DNA of 6,481 nt from Bacilli bacterium (lineage in GTDB: Bacteria > Bacillota_I > Bacilli_A > ML615J-28 > CAG-698), in NCBI GenBank assembly GCA_028693885.1, contig JAQUUM010000075.1, positions 1 to 6,481 of the forward strand, read 5' to 3'. Both the position numbers and the translations under genes were made by a program. Positions within the stretch are counted from its first letter, which is position 1, and each line of letters begins with the position of its first letter. Under the pieces are notes generated by a model. It did not search any database. It saw only the letters and a list, made by a program, of their open reading frames with translations, and was not told where the DNA came from. This document shows positions 1 to 4,534 of the stretch, in pieces.

Positions 1-111
1 CATCTCTAAATTCCCGTATAAGGCCCCAAATTTCCTTTCTAATCGTTTAAACAACTTTAAACTTCTACTTATTAGTATTAAATAAATACACCAATACAAA
101 AGAAAAAAGAG
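1..111. repeat. Left copy (A) of an 84-bp direct repeat
   Basis: Positions 28-111 match 1729-1812 with a single difference (G at 45, A at 1746), at a constant offset of 1701 bp. Outside this core, positions 1-27 still resemble 1702-1728 (about 60 percent over most of the stretch), so homology may continue beyond the window edge. On the minus strand the unit begins at the T-tract of a terminator and runs downstream. Copy A follows the ATPase gene and copy B follows the anti-sigma-like gene. It may be a dispersed intergenic repeat or the scar of a duplication or insertion; nothing in it resembles a transposase or known terminal inverted repeats. Confidence 0.85.
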
Positions 112-127
112 AATTAATTCTCTTTTT
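104..127 (-). terminator. Terminator of the ATPase gene, perfect 24-bp palindrome
   Basis: Positions 104-127 form a perfect palindrome centred between 115 and 116, with core GAATTAATTC, A-rich on the left and T-rich on the right. It lies 39 bp beyond the stop codon of the ATPase gene. In a transcript of the minus strand the hairpin ends in a U-rich stretch, so it fits an intrinsic terminator. Because it is symmetric it could act in both directions. The stem is mostly A-T and so may be only moderately strong. Confidence 0.6.
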
Positions 128-166
128 ATGATTATGTAAAGATGTCTGGATTTCGAAAGAACAATT

Positions 167-1495
167 TTACTTATCTAATGAATCATAATCTAGCAAAAAA
201 TCAAATATATCCATAATTGTAAAACCATTTATATCTTTACGTATAGATAATCCATCTTTTGTAATTATTAGTTTTCTAAACGAATCATCGATGTAACACA
301 AGCTCTTTTTTTCTCTAGTTACTACATCTTGACTATTTATATTCAAACAAGATTGAATGTAATATTTCTTTTCACCTAATCGGGCAATAAAATCAACTTC
401 AAGTTTCTTATTTGCATATATTTTCTTTCCATTTTGATCTATTCGATCAGTTGCTTCATAAATATCTACCTCACCAACATCTACACTAAAACCTCTATAT
501 CTTAATTCGTTATATATAATGTTTTCCATAATATGTGTTTCTTCAATTTGTTTAAAATCGGTCTTAGCATTTCTAACACCTATATCTTCAAAATATACTT
601 TATATGGTGTATTAATATACTTTTTGCCTTTAATGTTATATTTATAAACTTTAGAAACAATAAAAGCATCGATAAAGTGATTGATATAGTTGTTTATTGT
701 ATCATCAGTAACAACAACTCTTTTTTTTGATCTAAATGTTTTTTCTAAACTTAATGGACTTACACTACTTCCAATTGAGGAAGATAGAAAACTAAATAAC
801 TCGTTTAAAGTATCTGAATCTTTAATACCTTTTCGACCAATGATATCTTTAATATAAACTTCATTACAGAGTTCACTTAAAAACTTGTATCGGTCTTTTT
901 CACTTTGTTTATATACTAATGGAATTCCACCAGTGACGATATAGTTTTTCCAGGCTTCATTAATATTTGAATTAAACCCTGTTAAGAATTCAGAAAAACT
1001 CAATGGCAACATATGTATTGAAGATTTTCTACCTCTAAACATTGTTTCAATTTCTGAAGATAATAAATTCGAATTACTTCCAGTTACATAGATATCAAAG
1101 TTGTTATGCGATAGAAAGGCATTTAGTGTTCCTACAAATGAATCCAACAATTGAATTTCATCTAATAATAGATAATACTTTCCTTTATCATTAGTCTTAT
1201 CTTGGATATATGCACGGAATTTTTTAGAACTTATAACATAATATCCCCTACGGTCTAGTATTTTGTTTGGTAATTCAGAAAAATAATTGTCTAATTGATC
1301 AATGTGTTCATCATTATCAAAAGCAAATCTAATGATATGTTTTTCATCTACACCTATAGATATTAAATATTCATAAAAAAACTTATTCATTAAGTACGAT
1401 TTACCACATCTTCTAGATCCAGTAATAACCTTAACCAATGAATTTCCTATTTTATCTACTAATTCATCTAAATATTTATCACGTTTAAATTCCAT
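167..1495 (-). CDS. AAA_14/DUF4143-family ATP-binding protein
   Basis: A complete 442-residue P-loop ATPase of the family that pairs an AAA_14 domain with a C-terminal DUF4143 domain. Walker A is GSRRCGKS at residues 26-33. Walker B is YYLLLDEIQ at 107-115 (Asp112, Glu113). A sensor-1-like VTGSNS lies at 137-142, followed by LPLSFSEFL at 163-171. Residues about 225-290 look like the winged-helix segment usual after the ATPase core. The C-terminal part has EVDFIA at 366-371 and YYIQSCLNI at 378-386, the nuclease-like-fold signature of DUF4143, though the classical catalytic lysine is not evident. The length is normal for the family. ATG follows a GAGGG ribosome site by 5 nt. No signal peptide or membrane segment is seen, so it is probably cytoplasmic. 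The family is abundant and often acquired horizontally; its cellular role is largely unknown. The gene sits alone between direct repeats, with its own promoter and terminator. Confidence 0.9.
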   Translation of the reverse strand: MEFKRDKYLDELVDKIGNSLVKVITGSRRCGKSYLMNKFFYEYLISIGVDEKHIIRFAFDNDEHIDQLDNYFSELPNKILDRRGYYVISSKKFRAYIQDKTNDKGKYYLLLDEIQLLDSFVGTLNAFLSHNNFDIYVTGSNSNLLSSEIETMFRGRKSSIHMLPLSFSEFLTGFNSNINEAWKNYIVTGGIPLVYKQSEKDRYKFLSELCNEVYIKDIIGRKGIKDSDTLNELFSFLSSSIGSSVSPLSLEKTFRSKKRVVVTDDTINNYINHFIDAFIVSKVYKYNIKGKKYINTPYKVYFEDIGVRNAKTDFKQIEETHIMENIIYNELRYRGFSVDVGEVDIYEATDRIDQNGKKIYANKKLEVDFIARLGEKKYYIQSCLNINSQDVVTREKKSLCYIDDSFRKLIITKDGLSIRKDINGFTIMDIFDFLLDYDSLDK

Positions 1496-1502
1496 ATTTA
1501 CC

Positions 1503-1537
1503 CTCGATTTTTCTCAAAGTCTTTAGTTTTTCTCGAG
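1503..1537. promoter_or_regulatory. Promoter-proximal dyad element (operator candidate 1)
   Basis: A 35-bp element with dyad symmetry centred on 1520: CTCGA at 1503-1507, AAAGTCTTT at 1516-1524 and TCGAG at 1533-1537 are all symmetric about the same base. T5 tracts fill the spaces. It starts 3 bp downstream of the -10 box of the ATPase promoter, covers the expected transcription start (about 1534) and overlaps the GAGGG ribosome site. It is repeated 74 bp away on the other side of the promoter. This suggests a protein-binding site, but the binding protein is unknown. Confidence 0.55.
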
Positions 1538-1540
1538 TAT

Positions 1541-1569
1541 ATTATAGCACTTAAAAAGTAGCACGTCAA
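1541..1569 (-). promoter_or_regulatory. Sigma-A-type promoter of the ATPase gene
   Basis: On the minus strand, TTGACG (1569-1564) is followed after exactly 17 bp by TATAAT (1546-1541), with a TGC extended -10 directly before it. This is close to the full housekeeping consensus. Predicted transcription start is near 1534, giving a leader of about 39 nt before ATG. It is the best promoter in the window and is bracketed by two copies of a dyad element. Confidence 0.8.
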
Positions 1570-1576
1570 CTGTATA

Positions 1577-1611
1577 CTCGATTTTTACCAAAGTCTTTGT
1601 TTTTTTTCGAA
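1577..1611. promoter_or_regulatory. Promoter-distal dyad element (operator candidate 2)
   Basis: Second copy of the element at 1503-1537. Positions 1577-1610 match 1503-1536 at 29 of 34 bases. It keeps TCGA at 1578-1581 and 1607-1610 and a longer central palindrome CAAAGTCTTTG at 1589-1599, all centred on 1594. It lies 7 bp upstream of the -35 box of the ATPase promoter. This copy is not transcribed from that promoter, which argues for a role as DNA rather than as mRNA structure. Confidence 0.55.
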
Positions 1612-1624
1612 CGATGTCTTCGAA

Positions 1625-1652
1625 TTGATACTTAAATAATAAATACTATAAT
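1625..1652 (+). promoter_or_regulatory. Possible plus-strand promoter facing the anti-sigma-like gene
   Basis: TTGATA at 1625-1630 and TATAAT at 1647-1652 are separated by 16 bp on the plus strand. A transcript starting near 1659 would cross the 84-bp repeat and run antisense into the 3' end of the anti-sigma-like gene. No open reading frame follows. The sequence is very AT-rich, so such a match can arise by chance. Confidence 0.25.
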
Positions 1653-1728
1653 CAGCCCTAATTGTTAAGTTTTAAATATATAATTATGTAACTGCAATAC
1701 CTACTTCTAAATCCCTATCTAAGCCTTT

Positions 1729-1812
1729 AAATTTCCTTTCTAATCATTTAAACAACTTTAAACTTCTACTTATTAGTATTAAATAAATACACCAATACAA
1801 AAGAAAAAAGAG
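1729..1812. repeat. Right copy (B) of the 84-bp direct repeat
   Basis: Matches 28-111 with one difference. On the minus strand it starts at the T-tract of the terminator of the anti-sigma-like gene and runs downstream. The two copies enclose about 1.6 kb holding the ATPase gene, its promoter and the paired dyads. Between this repeat and dyad 2 (about 1612-1728) I see no gene, only AT-rich sequence, the weak plus-strand promoter candidate and the more diverged extension of the repeat (1702-1728). Confidence 0.85.
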
Positions 1813-1828
1813 GATTAATCATCCTCTT
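1802..1828 (-). terminator. Intrinsic terminator overlapping the 3' end of the anti-sigma-like gene
   Basis: On the minus strand AAGAGGAT (1828-1821) pairs with ATCCTCTT (1815-1808) across a 5-nt loop, followed by a T-rich tract. The stop codon TAA (1817-1815) lies across the end of the loop and the 3' arm, and the 5' arm is made of codons for the acidic tail. It closes the sigma/anti-sigma transcription unit. Confidence 0.75.
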
Positions 1829-2897
1829 CCTCATCTTCTTCTTCGTCTTCATCTTCTTCATCATCAATAACTCTATCTTTTTCATACTCAATTTCTGAAT
1901 CACCAAAATGTATTTGGTAATTATAAACATTTCTTAATAAAGTATTATCATAGACTACACTAATAATAATATAGCCTTCTTCACTTTCCTCATTCTCAAT
2001 TTCATACTCAACGTAAATAGTATTATTCTGATTCTCTTTATAAATTAAAAAATTTATTTCTTTTTCATCTGTTTCATATTCAAGTTCAATAAAAACTCCA
2101 TCTTCATCTAACTCAATTCTAATTTCACTTTCAAATATTTCTTCATCATTCTCATAAATACTGTAATTAAATTTTTGTTTAGTATTTTCTACTTTATATT
2201 CTACTTCAATATAGTTTTCTTGATTACTAATTTGATAAGCCTTTAAACTAAACTCTTCTTGCTCATTAACTTTTTTTAATACTCCGTTAAAACTATATTC
2301 TTCGTTTAAAAACTCCATAATTCCTATAAGAATAGTTTCATCATCATTTACTTCTTCATTATAATAAAGTACATAATCAACAGCTACACCATTTAATAAT
2401 ATTGAAGTAAACTTAATTTCCTTTTTAAAATTAATGTTGCTTGAGGTTTTAATTTCAAATAATAAATTGTTTTTATCAGTAACTAGCGGTTCTAAGAAAT
2501 TAAGATATTGATTTAAAATATCAAGTTGATTGTTTATCAACAATTCACTTTCAACTTCATCACTCATCAAAGAAGTCTCTAATTGTTTTTGTTGGTACAA
2601 AAGCATTACAGAAGAAAACGTTGATAAACTATAAATTTCTTCTTTAGCTTCAAAAGATAAATTTCTAGTTTGAATGCTAGGTGAATTACTAAAATTAATA
2701 ACAATAAAAACTAACGCTATACCCAAAGCAAGAGTACTTGATAAAGCAAGCATAAATTTATTCAATCTACTCACAACTTGTTTTTCTTCTTCTTTTTCTT
2801 CAATTCTTAAATTATTAAAGTCAATCTTAGAAATAACATCTGGAGTTAAAAGATAAATATCTTCTTTAATTTTGTTTTTCAAATCTTTAGTTTTCAT
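1815..2897 (-). CDS. Membrane anti-sigma factor candidate with acidic beta-rich ectodomain
   Basis: A complete 360-residue protein: a cytoplasmic N-terminal part of about 47 residues, one transmembrane helix at about 48-69, then an outer domain of about 290 residues that ends in an almost pure Asp/Glu tail (345-360). The gene overlaps the 3' end of the ECF sigma gene by 11 bp and has a strong AAGGAGGT site 5 nt before ATG, so the two are probably translated together. Position, topology and partner point to an anti-sigma factor that holds the sigma at the membrane. The inner part has no Cys/His zinc motif of the ZAS type, so it would bind sigma in another way. The ectodomain is rich in alternating beta-like segments (IEVEYKVEN, IELEYETDE, IYVEYEIEN) and aligns with the lipoprotein encoded at 3466-4422. 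I do not recognise a named family for it. The role is inferred from context; binding of sigma is not visible in the sequence. Confidence 0.75.
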   Translation of the reverse strand: MKTKDLKNKIKEDIYLLTPDVISKIDFNNLRIEEKEEEKQVVSRLNKFMLALSSTLALGIALVFIVINFSNSPSIQTRNLSFEAKEEIYSLSTFSSVMLLYQQKQLETSLMSDEVESELLINNQLDILNQYLNFLEPLVTDKNNLLFEIKTSSNINFKKEIKFTSILLNGVAVDYVLYYNEEVNDDETILIGIMEFLNEEYSFNGVLKKVNEQEEFSLKAYQISNQENYIEVEYKVENTKQKFNYSIYENDEEIFESEIRIELDEDGVFIELEYETDEKEINFLIYKENQNNTIYVEYEIENEESEEGYIIISVVYDNTLLRNVYNYQIHFGDSEIEYEKDRVIDDEEDEDEEEDEEEDD

Positions 2898-3396
2898 CTT
2901 TTACCTCCTTTTTCATTTTCTTAATAGCTTTATTATAAATCCAAAGTACAGTCCCAAGTGGTTTATTTAAAACCAAAGCTATATCTTTATGTTTTAAGTC
3001 TTTAACAATTTTTAATAATACAATTTGTTTTTCTTCTTCGTTTAATACTTTTAAATATTTATTAATATCAAGTGTCTTTTTTTCTTCTTTTATTTCTTGA
3101 TACGAATCAAGTGCTTCACTTTCAACTAAAACTTCTTTTTTACTTTTTAAATGATCTAAACACAAATTCTTTGTTAGAGTCAATAGCCAATTAATGAATT
3201 TATATTTAGGATCATAATAGTTAATTTTTTCAACCATCTTCATATAAACTTCTTGCATGATATCTTCGGCCAAAAAGCGATCTTTTATGATTGAAGTGAT
3301 CATAGAATAGACCACATACTTAGTATCATAATAAATCGCTTCAAAGGCCTCTTCATCTTTTTGTTTTATCGCTTCAACGTATTTTAGATAATCCAT
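2887..3396 (-). CDS. ECF-type (sigma-70 family) RNA polymerase sigma factor
   Basis: A complete 169-residue protein of normal ECF size. Sigma region 2 spans about residues 8-85, with DIMQEVYMKM at 45-54 and the region 2.3/2.4 segment FINWLLTLTKNLCLDHLK at 67-84 (Trp70). A charged linker follows (about 86-112). Region 4 covers about 115-165, with a helix-turn-helix in HKDIALVLNKPLGTVLWIYNKAIKKMKK (137 onward), where the -35 element would be read. It directs RNA polymerase to a special promoter set, probably in response to an envelope signal through the overlapping membrane protein. ATG is chosen because an AAGGAG site lies 11 nt upstream and an extended -10 promoter follows at a sensible distance. 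I found no obvious ECF-type -35 motif (AAC-containing) at a suitable distance from its own gene, so autoregulation is not shown here. Confidence 0.9.
   Translation of the reverse strand: MDYLKYVEAIKQKDEEAFEAIYYDTKYVVYSMITSIIKDRFLAEDIMQEVYMKMVEKINYYDPKYKFINWLLTLTKNLCLDHLKSKKEVLVESEALDSYQEIKEEKKTLDINKYLKVLNEEEKQIVLLKIVKDLKHKDIALVLNKPLGTVLWIYNKAIKKMKKEVKDEN
2903..2910 (-). promoter_or_regulatory. Ribosome binding site of the anti-sigma-like gene inside the sigma gene
   Basis: AAGGAGGT, a near-perfect Shine-Dalgarno sequence, lies within the last codons of the sigma gene, 5 nt before the ATG at 2897. It fixes the start of the downstream gene and supports coupled translation of the sigma and its partner. 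Confidence 0.85.
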
Positions 3397-3424
3397 AAAA
3401 TGTCTTTCTCCTTAGTACATAAGG

Positions 3425-3433
3425 ATTATATCA
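3425..3433 (-). promoter_or_regulatory. Extended -10 promoter of the sigma/anti-sigma operon
   Basis: On the minus strand TGATATAAT (3433-3425) is a perfect TGN-TATAAT extended -10 box. The -35 position holds only weak matches such as TATACT, which is tolerated with an extended -10. Predicted start is near 3418, giving a leader of roughly 20 nt with AAGGAG at 3413-3408. It lies in the 69-bp gap after the lipoprotein gene and looks like a housekeeping rather than an ECF promoter. Confidence 0.65.
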
Positions 3434-3465
3434 TATTTTAAATAATAAGTATACATTAGAAAGTA

Positions 3466-4422
3466 TTAAGCTTGTTCTATTTCTTCCTCTTCATCATCTT
3501 CTTCTTCATCGTCGTCATCATCATCTTTTTCATAATCACTTTCAAATTCTTCTTCATAATCATCATCTAAATCATCGTCTACTGCATAAGTGATTACATC
3601 TTTACCTGTAAGAGGATCAACACTAATAGTTAGTAAAGCTTTACCTCTACTTACTATTTGATCATTTTCTTTAACTTCATAAAAAACTTCAATTTCATTA
3701 TCTTCTTGTTCAAATTTATATTTTCTTGAATTACTTCCTTCAATAAATTCTAAAGAAATTTCAGTTTCATCGTTTTCTTTTTCAAAGCTAATATTAACAG
3801 ATTTTACTAAAACTCCTTCTTGATAAACTTCATAATTAAATTCTTTTTCTAGTTCAGTCGTTTCTGTTTCAAGATCATACTCTAATAGACAATAATTATT
3901 CTCATCAAGAAATGCTTTTAATTCTAATTTAGATTCAGTTTCATCACTTTCAACTTCAGTTTCCCTAAACCCTTCTAAATAATAATCTACTTGATTAATT
4001 ACCATAAGACCAGTAATATTAATTCTTTCTTCTTCACCTACTTCTTCATTAAGGTAAAACTTATATACTATAACACTTCCATCAATATCTTTTAATGAAA
4101 TCTCCATCATTGATTGATATAACTCATTATCAGATTCACTTTCAACTACATTAAAACCTTGGTCTTGTTTAATGCTTTCTAACATTGCTAGGTATGGTTC
4201 TACTTCTGTTATAGTTGGTGTAGTTTCAACTATTTCAGTCGATAGACTTAATGTTTCTTGATTTACAAAAACATCACTTAAAGTTTTAACAGTACTAACA
4301 GCTGAAAATCCTAATAGATCTTCTTCTTTTTCAAACAAACTAATTGAGCTTTGATTAAAGCTACAACCAGAAAGCAAAACAACAACTACTAAAATAAATA
4401 ACAAACTAAAAATTTTTTTCAT
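3466..4422 (-). CDS. Acidic-tailed lipoprotein paralogous to the anti-sigma ectodomain
   Basis: A complete 318-residue protein. MKKIF, a hydrophobic stretch and the lipobox LLSGC (16-20) mark a lipoprotein signal peptide, with Cys20 as the lipidated residue after cleavage, so the protein should sit on the outer face of the membrane. Residues about 36-281 align with residues about 79-332 of the membrane protein at 1815-2897: YLNEEV with YYNEEV, LELKAF with FSLKAY, NNYCLLEYDLE with ENYIEVEYKVE, and FNYEVY with FNYSIY, all in the same order and at similar spacing. It ends in a tail of about 35 mostly Asp/Glu residues (282-316). AAGGAGGG stands 6 nt before ATG. No terminator is visible between it and the sigma gene, so read-through into sigma/anti-sigma is likely. 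I do not recognise the domain. A role as co-sensor, ligand-binding partner or decoy of the anti-sigma ectodomain is inference. Confidence 0.85.
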   Translation of the reverse strand: MKKIFSLLFILVVVVLLSGCSFNQSSISLFEKEEDLLGFSAVSTVKTLSDVFVNQETLSLSTEIVETTPTITEVEPYLAMLESIKQDQGFNVVESESDNELYQSMMEISLKDIDGSVIVYKFYLNEEVGEEERINITGLMVINQVDYYLEGFRETEVESDETESKLELKAFLDENNYCLLEYDLETETTELEKEFNYEVYQEGVLVKSVNISFEKENDETEISLEFIEGSNSRKYKFEQEDNEIEVFYEVKENDQIVSRGKALLTISVDPLTGKDVITYAVDDDLDDDYEEEFESDYEKDDDDDDEEEDDEEEEIEQA

Positions 4423-4452
4423 TTTAAACCCTCCTTAATTTTGGTTACACTA

Positions 4453-4458
4453 ACTATA
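4453..4458 (-). promoter_or_regulatory. Weak -10 candidate for the lipoprotein gene
   Basis: TATAGT on the minus strand lies 31 nt before the lipoprotein ATG, between the terminator at 4485-4520 and the AAGGAGGG site. No good -35 box lies at 16-18 bp. A promoter is expected in this 62-bp stretch because the upstream terminator should isolate the gene, but I cannot fix its position with confidence. Confidence 0.25.
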
Positions 4459-4484
4459 CGATTAAATCAAGATTTTATTGGTAT

Positions 4485-4520
4485 AAAAAAATAAAAGTTT
4501 AAAAAAACTTTTATTTTTTT
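4485..4520. terminator. Strong terminator hairpin after the LRR surface protein, likely bidirectional
   Basis: A 16-bp perfect stem pairs 4485-4500 with 4505-4520 around an AAAA loop. It has an A-run at the left end and a T-run at the right end, so either strand yields a hairpin ending in U residues. It lies 14 bp beyond the stop codon of the LRR protein gene. The stem contains only one G-C pair. Confidence 0.75.
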
Positions 4521-4534
4521 TATAAGTCTATTAA

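Noticed and set aside
533..730. Plus-strand open frame of 65 codons
   Set aside because: It lies entirely inside the ATPase gene on the other strand, has no ribosome site, and reads as low-complexity Ile/Phe/Asn typical of an antisense shadow in AT-rich DNA.
28..1812. Insertion sequence or integron-like element around the ATPase
   Set aside because: No transposase, integrase, terminal inverted repeats or short target duplication can be seen; only long direct repeats are present.
2674..2856. Plus-strand open frame of 60 codons
   Set aside because: Antisense to the transmembrane region of the anti-sigma candidate, with no ribosome site or family signature.
4442..4452. TGTAAC-like ECF -35 motif before the lipoprotein gene (minus strand)
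   Set aside because: A matching -10 at 16-17 bp would fall on the start codon and the ribosome site, so the motif cannot drive a normal mRNA for this gene.
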